This document shows, one piece after another, positions 51,825-60,655 of a stretch of 64,000 bases of DNA. Position 1 is the stretch's first letter, and each line of letters begins with the position of its first letter. The stretch spans positions 94,175 through 158,174 of the forward strand of contig NZ_JARUXC010000008.1 of NCBI RefSeq assembly GCF_030433855.1, given 5' to 3'. The DNA comes from Agreia sp. PsM10. GTDB taxonomy: Bacteria; Actinomycetota; Actinomycetes; Actinomycetales; Microbacteriaceae. The translations under genes and the position numbers were made by a program. The notes below the pieces were generated by a model. The model was given only the letters and a program-made list of their open reading frames with translations. It was not told the DNA's origin and searched no databases.

Positions 51825-53399
51825 GTGTTGTCACCATTCCGCCGCGTCGCCGGCATCGTCGGCATCGCCGTCGTCGCGACGCTCGGCATCACAGCCTGCA
51901 GCGCAGGCTCGAGCGACTCCGCGTCCTCCGGCGGCAAGTCCGTCGTCGTCGACTCCTCGTTCGACCTGAAGACCGCCGACCCGAACCGCGAGTACGAGAC
52001 CACGGGCTCGATCGTGGCCAAGGCGCTCTACGAGACCCTCCTCACCTTCGAGGGCGACGATGTGACGAAGCCGATCGACGGTCTCGCCAGCTATGAGATG
52101 AACGCCGACAACACGGTGCTCACCCTCACCATGGCCGACGGTCACGTCTTCTCCGACGGAACGCCGGTGACCGTCGACGACGCCGTCTTCTCGCTGCAGC
52201 GCGTGCAGGGCATCAAGGGCAACCCGTCGTTCCTGCTCGACGGCGTGACCGTCGAGAAGACGTCGGACACCACGCTGACCCTCACCTCGGCCGAGCCGAA
52301 CCCCGCCCTGCCCTACATCCTTCCGAACCCGGCCCTCAGCGTCGTGAACAAGAAGGTCGTCGAGGAGAACGGTGGAACGGCGACCGACGCCGACGGCGCC
52401 GAGTCCTACCTCAACGGCGCGTCCGCCGGCTCCGGCCCGTACATGCTCGAGTCGTTCGACGTGGCCTCGCAGGTCGTCTTCACGAAGAACCCCGAGTACA
52501 CGGGCGACGCCCCCGCCTACGACCGCGTGGTTCTGCGCAACGTGCAGGGCCCGACGCAGAAGCTCAACATCCAGGCCGGCGAGTCGCAGGTCGCCCTCGA
52601 CCTGAACCCCGACCAGGTCGCCGAGCTCGACGGCTCCGACGTGACGGTTCTCTCGAGCCCGTCGCGCTACATGATCTTCCTGCTCCTCAACCAGGACCCG
52701 TCGGTCTCCGCGATCACCAGCAACCCCGACTTCCTGAAGGCGGTCAAGGCCGGAATCGACTACGACAAGATCGTCGACCTCGCCGGTGAGGGCTCCGTAC
52801 AGCCCGGCGGATTCATCCCGTCGCTCTTCGTCGGCGCGATCGACGCATCCGACGGCAACCAGTACGACGCCGCCGCCGCGAAGTCGGCCCTGGCCGCATC
52901 CGGTTACGCCGGTGAGGATGTCACGCTCAACTTCCCGAACGACATCACGGTCCAGGGTCTGTCGCTGCAGAGCGTCGCCGAGTCGGTGCAGGCGCAGCTC
53001 AAGGAGGTCGGCATCAACATCGTGCTGGCTCCCGCCCCGGTCGCGACCGAGCTGGACGCCTACCGCGACGGCAAGGAGACGGTCGGCCTCTGGTACTGGG
53101 GCCCCGACTTCCCCGACCCGTCGAACTACCTCGCGTTCACCCCGGGCGAGCTCGTCGGCCTGCGCGCCGGCTGGGCCGCCGGAGCGGACCAGACGGTGAC
53201 CGACCTGGCCACCGCCGCCAAGGCCGCCGTCTCGACCAACGAGCGCCAGAGCGCGTACGCCGCTCTGCAGGAGGCACAGAACGCGAGCGGTCCGTTCGTT
53301 CCCCTGCTGCAGCCCGCGCAGAACGTGGTCACGTCGACCAGCATCACGGGCGTGAGCCTGAACCCGGTCTGGACGATCGACCTTGCCGGAATCAAATAG
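51825..53399 (+). CDS. Oligopeptide/dipeptide-type ABC substrate-binding lipoprotein
   Basis: A 524-residue SBP_bac_5 lipoprotein with a lipobox GITAC (Cys25). The mature part shows LKTADPNREYETTGSIVAKA, YETLLTFEG, VFSDGTPVTVDDAVFSLQRV, and a C-terminal LWYWGPDFPDPSNYLAF typical of peptide-binding proteins. It captures peptides (or a similar ligand) for the permease pair and ATPases that follow. GTG 51825 has AGGAG at nine bases. Confidence 0.9.
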   Translation: MLSPFRRVAGIVGIAVVATLGITACSAGSSDSASSGGKSVVVDSSFDLKTADPNREYETTGSIVAKALYETLLTFEGDDVTKPIDGLASYEMNADNTVLTLTMADGHVFSDGTPVTVDDAVFSLQRVQGIKGNPSFLLDGVTVEKTSDTTLTLTSAEPNPALPYILPNPALSVVNKKVVEENGGTATDADGAESYLNGASAGSGPYMLESFDVASQVVFTKNPEYTGDAPAYDRVVLRNVQGPTQKLNIQAGESQVALDLNPDQVAELDGSDVTVLSSPSRYMIFLLLNQDPSVSAITSNPDFLKAVKAGIDYDKIVDLAGEGSVQPGGFIPSLFVGAIDASDGNQYDAAAAKSALAASGYAGEDVTLNFPNDITVQGLSLQSVAESVQAQLKEVGINIVLAPAPVATELDAYRDGKETVGLWYWGPDFPDPSNYLAFTPGELVGLRAGWAAGADQTVTDLATAAKAAVSTNERQSAYAALQEAQNASGPFVPLLQPAQNVVTSTSITGVSLNPVWTIDLAGIK

Positions 53400-53409
53400 C
53401 ATCGACGCC

Positions 53410-54465
53410 GTGAAGACGGATCGACGCAGCGCGCCGGCGGGCATCCCCCCGCTGGCGCGCTACCTCGCCATCCGGCTGGGGGTGACGGCCCTGCTCATGC
53501 TGGGCGTCACCCTCGTCACCTTCATCCTCACCAACCTGGTGCCGGCCGACCCCGTGCAGGCCGCACTCGGCGAGCAGGCGGCGGCGAACCCCGAGATCGT
53601 GGCCCAGTTCCGCGAGAACGCCGGGCTCGACAAGCCGCTGCCGGTGCAGTACTTCACCTACCTCGGCCACCTCTTCCAGGGCGACCTCGGCACCTCGACG
53701 CAGACGCGCACCTCGGTCGCCACCGAGCTGGGCAAGGCCTTCCCGGCCACCATCGAGCTCGCGGTCGGCGCCATCCTGATCTCCGCCGTCATCGGAATCG
53801 GCCTCGGTCTCTGGGCCGCGCTGCGCCGCCGCACCTTCATCGACCAGATCATCCGCGTGGTCAGCCTGATCGGGCTGAGCGTTCCCGCGTTCTGGATGGC
53901 CCTGCTCGTGTACTTCATCTTCTTCTTCCAGCTGCGCCTGTTCCCGGGGTCGGGGCGACTCGATCCCACGGCCGTGGCGCCCCCGCACGTCACCGGTCTC
54001 TACACGGTCGACTCGCTGCTCGCCGGACAGTGGGCGACCTTCGGCGACGCGGTCTACCACCTGGTGCTGCCGGCATCCGTTCTCGCCCTCTACACGATCG
54101 GCCTGCTCACGCGGTTCTCGCGCTCCGCCATCCTCGAGGTGCTCGACGCCGACTACGTGCGCGGGGCCCGGGCCAAGGGGCTCACCGGTCGTACGGTGGT
54201 TCTCAAGTACGTGCTGCGCGGAGCCCTGATTCCCATCATCACGGTGCTCGGCATCGCCTTCGGCTCGCTGCTCAGCGGAACCGTGCTCGTCGAGAAGGTC
54301 TACTCGTGGCACGGCCTCGGCGAATACGCCTTCTCGTCGGCCACCAAGCTCGACCTGCCCGCCATCATGGGCGTCGGCCTCGTCGTGGGCATCGTCTACA
54401 TCGGCCTGAACTTCATCGTCGACATCGCATACGGCTTCATCGACCCGAGGGTGAGGGCCGCATGA
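53410..54465 (+). CDS. Peptide-type ABC permease (DppB-like)
   Basis: A 351-residue DppB/OppB-type permease. The N-terminal cytoplasmic tail leads into LAIRLGVTALLMLGVTLVTF and FILTNLVPADPVQAALGEQ. The loop has LDKPLPVQYFTYLGHLFQGD, with DADYVRGARAKGLTGRTVVL as ATPase contact. GTG 53410 is used; an in-frame TTG at 53383 overlaps the previous gene and has no ribosome binding site. Confidence 0.87.
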   Translation: MKTDRRSAPAGIPPLARYLAIRLGVTALLMLGVTLVTFILTNLVPADPVQAALGEQAAANPEIVAQFRENAGLDKPLPVQYFTYLGHLFQGDLGTSTQTRTSVATELGKAFPATIELAVGAILISAVIGIGLGLWAALRRRTFIDQIIRVVSLIGLSVPAFWMALLVYFIFFFQLRLFPGSGRLDPTAVAPPHVTGLYTVDSLLAGQWATFGDAVYHLVLPASVLALYTIGLLTRFSRSAILEVLDADYVRGARAKGLTGRTVVLKYVLRGALIPIITVLGIAFGSLLSGTVLVEKVYSWHGLGEYAFSSATKLDLPAIMGVGLVVGIVYIGLNFIVDIAYGFIDPRVRAA

Positions 54466-55370
54466 GCCAGACCACAGCGCCCGCTTCGCGGCCCCAGCCG
54501 GATGTCCTGGCCGTGGCCGCCCGACGCCGGCTGCGGTTCCCCGCGGCCCTGCGCAATCCGCTGGCCGTGACCGGAACGGCGATCATCGTCGTCTGGCTGC
54601 TCCTCGCGCTGCTCGCGCCGATGATCAGCCCCGCCGGGCCCCTCGCCCAGGACTTCGAACGCCTGCAGCCGCCGAGTGCAGCGCACTGGTTCGGCACCGA
54701 CCAGCTCGGTCGGGACGTGCTCGCGCGCGTTCTCGACGGTGCACGCGTGTCGATCATCCTGCCCCTGCTGCTGGTCGTGTCGTCGCTGCTCGTCGGCACG
54801 ATCGCCGGATCGGTGGCCGGCTACTTCGGCAAGGTCGCCGACGAGGTGATCATGCGCATCGCCGACCTGGTCTTCGCGTTCCCCACGATCATCCTCGCGA
54901 TGGTCATCGCCGCGTCGCTCGGCCCGAGCCTCACCAACGCCGTGATCGCCATGCTCATCGTGTCGTGGCCGGCCTACGCCCGCGTGACTCGCTCGCTCGT
55001 GGTCGTGGCCTCGCGCTCGGAGTATGTGGTTGCCGGCCGCCTGCTCGGCAACAGCCCGTTCGTCTCGCTGGGCAAAGACATCCTGCCGAATATCATCGCG
55101 CCGGTCGTCGTGCTGGCCACGCTCGACGTGGGCACGGCCATCCTGCTGCTCGCAGGCCTGTCGTTCCTGGGTCTCGGTGCGGTTCCGCCGACTCCCGACT
55201 GGGGAGCCATGGTCTCGGACGGCGTGCAGAACTTCTCATCGTGGTGGATCTCGGTGTTCCCCGGCCTCGCCATCCTCACCGTGGTGCTGGCCTTCAACTT
55301 CCTCGGCGACGCGCTGCGAGACACACTCGACCCGCGCACCGCCGACGCCGTGAAAGGTCGAGCCCTGTGA
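54462..55370 (+). CDS. Peptide-type ABC permease (DppC-like)
   Basis: A 302-residue DppC/OppC-type permease with a long cytoplasmic N-terminus, the signature HWFGTDQLGRDVLARVLDGA, and RSEYVVAGRLLGNSPF in the ATPase-contact loop. Its ATG overlaps the DppB-like stop by 4 bp, and its TGA overlaps the ATPase start by 4 bp. Confidence 0.9.
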   Translation: MSQTTAPASRPQPDVLAVAARRRLRFPAALRNPLAVTGTAIIVVWLLLALLAPMISPAGPLAQDFERLQPPSAAHWFGTDQLGRDVLARVLDGARVSIILPLLLVVSSLLVGTIAGSVAGYFGKVADEVIMRIADLVFAFPTIILAMVIAASLGPSLTNAVIAMLIVSWPAYARVTRSLVVVASRSEYVVAGRLLGNSPFVSLGKDILPNIIAPVVVLATLDVGTAILLLAGLSFLGLGAVPPTPDWGAMVSDGVQNFSSWWISVFPGLAILTVVLAFNFLGDALRDTLDPRTADAVKGRAL

Positions 55371-56206
55371 GCCAGCCATCGGCATCCGGCGGTCTCGGCA
55401 TTCGCGACCTGACGCTCTCGATCGGACGCGGCGAGAAGGCCAAGCGCATCCTGCGCGGCATCTCGCTCGATGTGCCCGCGGGCCGCATCACGGGCCTCGC
55501 GGGGGAGTCGGGCTCGGGAAAGACCATGACGGGCATGACTGTTCTTGGCCTGCAGCCCGAGCAGGCGACCGTCGGCGGCGTCATCGAGTTCGACGGCCGC
55601 AACCTGCTCGAGCTGCCGACGAAGAAGCTCAACACCCTGCGTGGAAACGACATCGCGATGGTGTTCCAGGATCCGACGTCGAGCCTGCACCCCATGCTCT
55701 CGATCGGATCGCAGCTCACCGACCACCTGCGCCAGCACACCGGCATGTCGAAGCGCGAGGCCCTCGAGCGCGCCCGCGTGGTGCTCGAGCAGGTCAAGGT
55801 TCCCGACCCGGCCGGGGCGCTGAAGAAGTACCCGCACCAGTTCTCGGGTGGTCAGCTGCAGCGCGTGGCCATCGCGTCCGCGATCATGTGCAGCCCCAGC
55901 GTGCTCATCGCCGATGAGCCCACGACCGCACTCGACGTCACCGTGCAGGCGGGCATCCTGCGCCTGCTGCGCGAACTGTGCGACGACCTCGGCCTCGCGA
56001 TTCTGCTCGTGACCCACGACCTCGGCGTCATGAGCGCGCTGGCCGACACCATCGCCGTGATGCGCGAGGGCGAGATCGTGGAGCACGGCGACCGCTTCCA
56101 GGTGATCACGGCCCCGCGCGACCCCTACACGCGGGCGCTCATCGACGCGCTGCCGCGCGACGGCTCGACAGGTGCCGAGCAGGCCACGACAGGAGATGCA
56201 TCATGA
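55367..56206 (+). CDS. Peptide-type ABC ATPase 1 (DppD-like)
   Basis: A 279-residue ATP-binding protein with Walker A GESGSGKTM, Q-loop MVFQDPTSSLHPMLSIG, signature HQFSGGQLQRV, Walker B VLIADEPTTALDVT and switch LLVTHDLG. The C-terminal region ends ITAPRDPYTRALIDALP, typical of DppD/OppD-like proteins. GTG start within a 4-bp overlap. Confidence 0.9.
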   Translation: MSQPSASGGLGIRDLTLSIGRGEKAKRILRGISLDVPAGRITGLAGESGSGKTMTGMTVLGLQPEQATVGGVIEFDGRNLLELPTKKLNTLRGNDIAMVFQDPTSSLHPMLSIGSQLTDHLRQHTGMSKREALERARVVLEQVKVPDPAGALKKYPHQFSGGQLQRVAIASAIMCSPSVLIADEPTTALDVTVQAGILRLLRELCDDLGLAILLVTHDLGVMSALADTIAVMREGEIVEHGDRFQVITAPRDPYTRALIDALPRDGSTGAEQATTGDAS

Positions 56207-56982
56207 CGGCGCTGCTCGAACTCGAGGGTGTGAAGGTCAGCTACCGCGTCGCCGGTCGCCCCCGGCTGGTGGCCGTGGATGACGTGAGCCTCTCGCTCGG
56301 CACCCGGCAGGTGCTGGGGCTCGTCGGGGAGTCCGGCTGCGGCAAGTCCACGCTCGCCCGCGCGATCTGCGGCCTCGAAGGCCTCGACAGCGGATCGATC
56401 ACGTTCGACGGCACCCCCGTGACCCGCCTCGGAATGCGCACCCGCGATCGAAAACTGCTGCGCATCCAGATGGTCTTTCAGAACCCCTACGCCTCGCTGA
56501 ACCCGCGTCGCACGATCGGCAGGCAGATCGAAGACGGGCTGCGCGTCAATCCCGATCGCACGGCGTGGACGGTTCCCGACCTGCTCGCGCACGTCGAATT
56601 GGATGCGTCGGCCCGGTCGCGCTTTCCGCACCAGTTCTCGGGTGGGCAGCGCCAGCGCATCGCCATCGCCAGGGCGATCGCCTCGGGGCCGGACCTGCTC
56701 GTCGGCGACGAGCCCATCGCATCCCTCGACGCGTCTCTGCAGGCGCGGGTCGCGGGCCTCATGCGCAGCCTCGCGCTCGAGACCGGCGCGTCGCTGCTGT
56801 TCATCAGTCATGACCTGTCGGTGGTTCGCGTGATCGCCGACGACGTCGCCGTGATGAGCAGGGGCAGGATCGTAGAGCGCGGCGACGTGAACGAGGTGTG
56901 GTCGAACCCGCAGCAGCCGTATACGAAGCAGCTGCTGTCGGCGATCCCGAAGGTCGACGGCCTGGGCGTGCTGCCGGGCTGA
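56203..56982 (+). CDS. Peptide-type ABC ATPase 2 (DppF-like)
   Basis: A 259-residue ATP-binding protein with Walker A GESGCGKSTL, Q-loop MVFQNPYASLNPRRTIG, signature HQFSGGQRQRI, Walker B LLVGDEPIASLDAS and switch LFISHDLS. This is the DppF/OppF-type partner. Last gene of the five-gene importer operon. Confidence 0.9.
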   Translation: MTALLELEGVKVSYRVAGRPRLVAVDDVSLSLGTRQVLGLVGESGCGKSTLARAICGLEGLDSGSITFDGTPVTRLGMRTRDRKLLRIQMVFQNPYASLNPRRTIGRQIEDGLRVNPDRTAWTVPDLLAHVELDASARSRFPHQFSGGQRQRIAIARAIASGPDLLVGDEPIASLDASLQARVAGLMRSLALETGASLLFISHDLSVVRVIADDVAVMSRGRIVERGDVNEVWSNPQQPYTKQLLSAIPKVDGLGVLPG

Positions 56983-57035
56983 CCGCCGCCGCTGCTCAAG
57001 ACGATTTGTTGGGCGCGTCAGCAATACCTGTTGCG

Positions 57036-57049
57036 TCGAAGCGCTTCGC
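57036..57049. promoter_or_regulatory. LacI-type operator 1 of the xyloside operon
   Basis: CGAAGCGCTTCG, a perfect 12-bp palindrome at 57037-57048 flanked by TC/CG. It is about 90 bp upstream of the LacI gene start; a second site lies at 57079 and a third at 58185. Confidence 0.65.
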
Positions 57050-57078
57050 GTCGTACTCTGCTGAGAGCGCGTTCATCA

Positions 57079-57091
57079 TCGAAGCGCTTAA
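57079..57091. promoter_or_regulatory. LacI-type operator 2 of the xyloside operon
   Basis: TCGAAGCGCTTAA keeps the left arm and the central GCGC of operator 1, 36 bp upstream of the LacI start. Suggests autoregulation. Confidence 0.55.
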
Positions 57092-57126
57092 CCAGACCGC
57101 ACCACCCCAGACACCGGAGTCTTCAG

Positions 57127-58152
57127 ATGGCGACAATCACCGACGTGGCACAGGCCGCGGGCGTGTCGATCTCCACGGTGTCGTACGCGCTCTCGGGCAA
57201 GCGTTCCATCGCCGCCTCCACGCGCCAGCGCATCATGCGGGCCATCGACGAGCTCGAGTACGAGCCCAATGCCGGCGCCCGCATGCTTGCGGGCGCTCGC
57301 ACGAACATCCTCGCCCTGAGCGCGCCGCTCGGCCCCGACGGCCACCTGCCGACCCACATGCGCTTCGTGACCAGCGTCGTCGAGGCGGCACGGGCGCACG
57401 ACTACGACGTGCTGCTGCTCGCCACCGACGACGAGGTCTCCGGCATCCGCCGCGCCGCCTCGCGGTCGTTGATCGACGGTGTGGTCATCATGGGCGTCGC
57501 CACGGTCGACGAGCGCGTCCCCCTGGTGCGGCGTCTCGGTCTTCCCTCGGCATTCATCGGAGTGCCCCCGGGCGTCGACGACATGTCGTGCATCGACCTC
57601 GACTTCGACCGTGCAGGGCGTGATGCGGTGGCCATGCTCGCCGACGCCGGGCACACGGCGATCGGGGTGATCGGGCATCCGCACAGCTACGTCGACCGCG
57701 ACACCAACTTCATCCGCCGGTTCACCCACGGCTTCGACGAGGAGTGCCGGGCGCGCGGCGTGCGCACGGCGACGCAGTGGCCCGAGATCGGGCGCACGGG
57801 AGGGCAGCAGGCCTACGACCGGCTGCGCGAACAGCTTCCCGAGATGACCGCCCTGGTCTTCCACTGCAACGAACCGATCGTCGAGGGGGCTCTGCGCCGC
57901 ATCGCTCAGCTGGGCCTCTCGATTCCCGACGACCTCTCGGTGCTCGCGGCATGCGCGAGCTACGCCGCCGACGAGCTCGAGACGCCCCTGAGCGCCATCC
58001 CTCTTCCTCTGGACGAGATGTGCCACTCGGCCGTCGAGAACGCGTTGGCCCTGGTCGATTCGCTGGGCCACCCGCAGGTCACGCTCATCGCCCCGACCTA
58101 CCTCGACCGCGGCTCCATCGCCGCCCCGAAGCCCGCCGCCCACCCGGCCTGA
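57127..58152 (+). CDS. LacI-family regulator of the xyloside operon
   Basis: A 341-residue LacI/GalR regulator. The N-terminal helix-turn-helix reads ITDVAQAAGVSISTVSYALS and the core includes VEAARAHDYDVLLLATDDEV, SLIDGVVIMGVA and HTAIGVIGHPHSYV. It precedes the binding protein of a GH31-linked importer, with matching palindromes in front of both genes. Effector probably a xylo-oligosaccharide product; inferred. Confidence 0.87.
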   Translation: MATITDVAQAAGVSISTVSYALSGKRSIAASTRQRIMRAIDELEYEPNAGARMLAGARTNILALSAPLGPDGHLPTHMRFVTSVVEAARAHDYDVLLLATDDEVSGIRRAASRSLIDGVVIMGVATVDERVPLVRRLGLPSAFIGVPPGVDDMSCIDLDFDRAGRDAVAMLADAGHTAIGVIGHPHSYVDRDTNFIRRFTHGFDEECRARGVRTATQWPEIGRTGGQQAYDRLREQLPEMTALVFHCNEPIVEGALRRIAQLGLSIPDDLSVLAACASYAADELETPLSAIPLPLDEMCHSAVENALALVDSLGHPQVTLIAPTYLDRGSIAAPKPAAHPA

Positions 58153-58184
58153 CACTCGACCCGAAAGGAGTTCTGCGCGCATTA

Positions 58185-58198
58185 TCGAAGCGCTTCGA
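58185..58198. promoter_or_regulatory. LacI-type operator 3, before the binding-protein gene
   Basis: TCGAAGCGCTTCGA, a perfect 14-bp palindrome, 82 bp upstream of the solute-binding protein. Same core as operators 1 and 2. Confidence 0.7.
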
Positions 58199-58280
58199 CG
58201 ATTGTCGGGACGCCCGTTCGATACCCCACAGCACCACCGCCGGTACGGCCGGCAACTCATTCCTACAAGGAGGTAGACAC

Positions 58281-59576
58281 ATGAAAATGAAACGCACACT
58301 CACCGTTCTCACGACCGTGATCGCCGCGGGAGCCCTGCTCTCGGGCTGCTCGGCCGGAGCATCCGAAGAAGACGCCAACACACTGAAGCTCTGGCACTTC
58401 GAGGGCGAGGACAGCGCGATGGGCATCGCGTGGGACGAGGCCATCAAGACGTTCGAGAAGGAGACCGGCGCGAAGGTTGAGTTCGAGGCGAAGAGCTTCG
58501 AGCAGATCCGTTCGACCGCCAGCCAGGTGCTCAACTCGAACGAGGCGCCCGACATCCTCGAGTACAACAAGGGGAACGCGACGGCCGGTCTGCTGGCCAG
58601 CCAGGGGCTCCTCACCCCGATCGACGATGCGGTCGAGGAGTACGGGTGGGCCGACAAGCTCGCCCCGTCACTGCAGACCACCGCGCGCTACGACGACAAG
58701 GGCGTCATGGGCTCGGGCTCCTGGTACGGGATCCCGAACTACGGCGAGTTCGTCGAGGTCTACTACAACAAGGACATGTTCGCGAAGTACGGCATCGCCG
58801 TGCCCACGACCTACGACGAGTTCGAGGCCGCCCTGCAGACGTTCGTCGACAACGGCGTGACGCCGCTGGCCGAGGCGGGCGCCGAGTACCCCATCGGGCA
58901 GCTCTGGTACCAGCTCGCTCTCTCCAAGGGCGACCGGGACTTCGTCGACGACTATCAGCTCTACAAGAACCCGGTCGACTGGCAGGGCCCCGAGCTCAGC
59001 TACGCCAGCGAGAAGCTCGCCGAGTACGTCGACAAGGGCTACATCTCGAAGGACGTCACGGGCATAAAGGCAGAGGACATGGGCGTCTCGTTCATGTCGG
59101 GCCAGTACCCGATCATGGTGTCGGGCTCGTGGTGGTACGGACGCGTCATCAACGAGGCCACCGGCTTCGACTGGGGAACGTTCCTCTTCCCCGGATCGGA
59201 GATGGCTCCCGGCTCGAGCGGAAACCTGTGGGTGGTTCCCGAGAACGCCGCCAATAAGGATCTGGCGTACAAGTTCATCGACATCACCATGCGTCCGGAG
59301 ATCCAGGCTCTCATCGGCAACAACGGTGGCGTGCCGGTCGCGGCGGATACCGCGGACATCACCGACCCGAAGAGCCAGGAGCTGATCGCCAACTTCAACA
59401 CGCTCACGGAGCGCGACGGACTGGCGTTCTACCCCGACTGGCCCACCTCGACGTTCTACGACCAGATCGTGGCGGCGACGCAGGAGCTGCTCAACGGTTC
59501 GACCACCCCGGAAGAGATGAACACCACCCTCGGCGACGAGTACGAGTCCGGCGTGGCCGACATCACGGGCGAGTAA
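58281..59576 (+). CDS. Sugar ABC substrate-binding lipoprotein
   Basis: A 431-residue extracellular solute-binding protein of the maltose-type (SBP_bac_1) family. The lipobox is LLSGC (Cys23). Visible parts are LKLWHFEGEDSAMGIAWDE, IKTFEKETGAKVEFEAKSFE, GIPNYGEFVEVYYNKDMFAK and SGSWWYGRVINEATGFDWGT. It probably binds xylosyl-oligosaccharides because a YicI-like alpha-xylosidase is in the same operon. AAGGAGG lies seven bases before ATG 58281. Confidence 0.9.
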   Translation: MKMKRTLTVLTTVIAAGALLSGCSAGASEEDANTLKLWHFEGEDSAMGIAWDEAIKTFEKETGAKVEFEAKSFEQIRSTASQVLNSNEAPDILEYNKGNATAGLLASQGLLTPIDDAVEEYGWADKLAPSLQTTARYDDKGVMGSGSWYGIPNYGEFVEVYYNKDMFAKYGIAVPTTYDEFEAALQTFVDNGVTPLAEAGAEYPIGQLWYQLALSKGDRDFVDDYQLYKNPVDWQGPELSYASEKLAEYVDKGYISKDVTGIKAEDMGVSFMSGQYPIMVSGSWWYGRVINEATGFDWGTFLFPGSEMAPGSSGNLWVVPENAANKDLAYKFIDITMRPEIQALIGNNGGVPVAADTADITDPKSQELIANFNTLTERDGLAFYPDWPTSTFYDQIVAATQELLNGSTTPEEMNTTLGDEYESGVADITGE

Positions 59577-59599
59577 TCCGCCTTCCTCTCCGAGCCCTT

Positions 59600-59639
59600 C
59601 GACGGGCTCAGGGAACGAACCCGTTCCCTGAGCCCGTCG
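59600..59639. terminator. Perfect REP-derived hairpin between binding protein and permease
   Basis: Two inverted REP-like elements give an 18-bp perfect inverted repeat with a 4-nt loop, 23 bp after the binding-protein stop and inside the operon. It is expected to make expression of the upstream lipoprotein higher than that of the permeases. Confidence 0.65.
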
Positions 59640-59689
59640 GGGGCCCACTCCTCGCTTCACTCCCTCAGACCGCACGAAAGGGACACCCC

Positions 59690-60655
59690 ATGGCAACGCT
59701 GCCACCCGCCTCCGTCATCGCACGGAGTCGCCGAGCACCGGAGATGAGCCTGCTCCCCGGAGTGCGCAAAAGAGGATTCTGGCTCTACCTGATCCCCGGC
59801 CTCGTTCTGTTCACGATCATCATCCTCGTTCCGCTCATCTGGAACATCTACCTCAGCTTCACCTCCTACCGCGGCATCCGCCCGCCGGAGTGGATCGGTC
59901 TCGACAACTGGATCAAGCTGATGGGCGACGACAAGTTCTGGGTCTCGTTCCAGAACAGCGTGGCCATGATCGTCGCGATGGTCGTCGTGCCCACCCTGCT
60001 CGGACTGGTGCTGGCCGCCCTGCTCTTCGACCTCGTCGGCAAGAAGTTCGGCGGCAGGCTCGCCAGCTTCCTGCGCGCCACCTACTACCTGCCGCAGATT
60101 CTGCCCGTGGCCATCGCCGCGATCGTCATCGGCTGGATCCTGCGGCCCGAGAACGGGGCGCTCAACACCGTGCTGGATGCGATCGGCCTGGGCTCCCTGC
60201 AGCACAACTGGCTGGGCAGTCCCGATACGGCCCTCGCCAGCGTGATGGTCGTGATGGTCTGGGTGCAGATCGGCTACCCGGTCGTGATCTTCATGGCCGC
60301 GCTCCAGCGCGTCGACCCGGAACTCTACGAGGCCGCCGAGCTCGACGGCGCCAACTGGTTCCAGCGCTTCACGTCGATCACCGTCAGCATCATCCGCCCC
60401 GAGATCTACGTGGTCGTGCTCACCGCCACGATCGCGGCCCTCAAAGTGTTCGGCCCGATCTACGCGCTCACCCGCGGCGGCCCGGGCAACTCCACGATCG
60501 TGCCCAGCTACTACTCGTACAGCGAGTTCTTCCAGAGCCAGCAGGTGGGCTACGGAGCCACGATCGCCACCGCGCTGACCGTCGTCGTCGTCGCGATCAC
60601 GATCGTCTTCATCCTCGCCCAGAACCGCGCAGAACGTTTGGAGAACGAACGCTGA
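59690..60655 (+). CDS. Sugar ABC permease (MalF-like)
   Basis: A 321-residue inner-membrane permease with six helices. Family blocks are LYLIPGLVLFTIIILVPLIW, NLYLS-type IYLSFTSYRGIR and the ATPase-contact loop YEAAELDGANWFQRFTSITV. Second subunit is the MalG-like gene that follows with a 1-bp overlap. Confidence 0.92.
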   Translation: MATLPPASVIARSRRAPEMSLLPGVRKRGFWLYLIPGLVLFTIIILVPLIWNIYLSFTSYRGIRPPEWIGLDNWIKLMGDDKFWVSFQNSVAMIVAMVVVPTLLGLVLAALLFDLVGKKFGGRLASFLRATYYLPQILPVAIAAIVIGWILRPENGALNTVLDAIGLGSLQHNWLGSPDTALASVMVVMVWVQIGYPVVIFMAALQRVDPELYEAAELDGANWFQRFTSITVSIIRPEIYVVVLTATIAALKVFGPIYALTRGGPGNSTIVPSYYSYSEFFQSQQVGYGATIATALTVVVVAITIVFILAQNRAERLENER

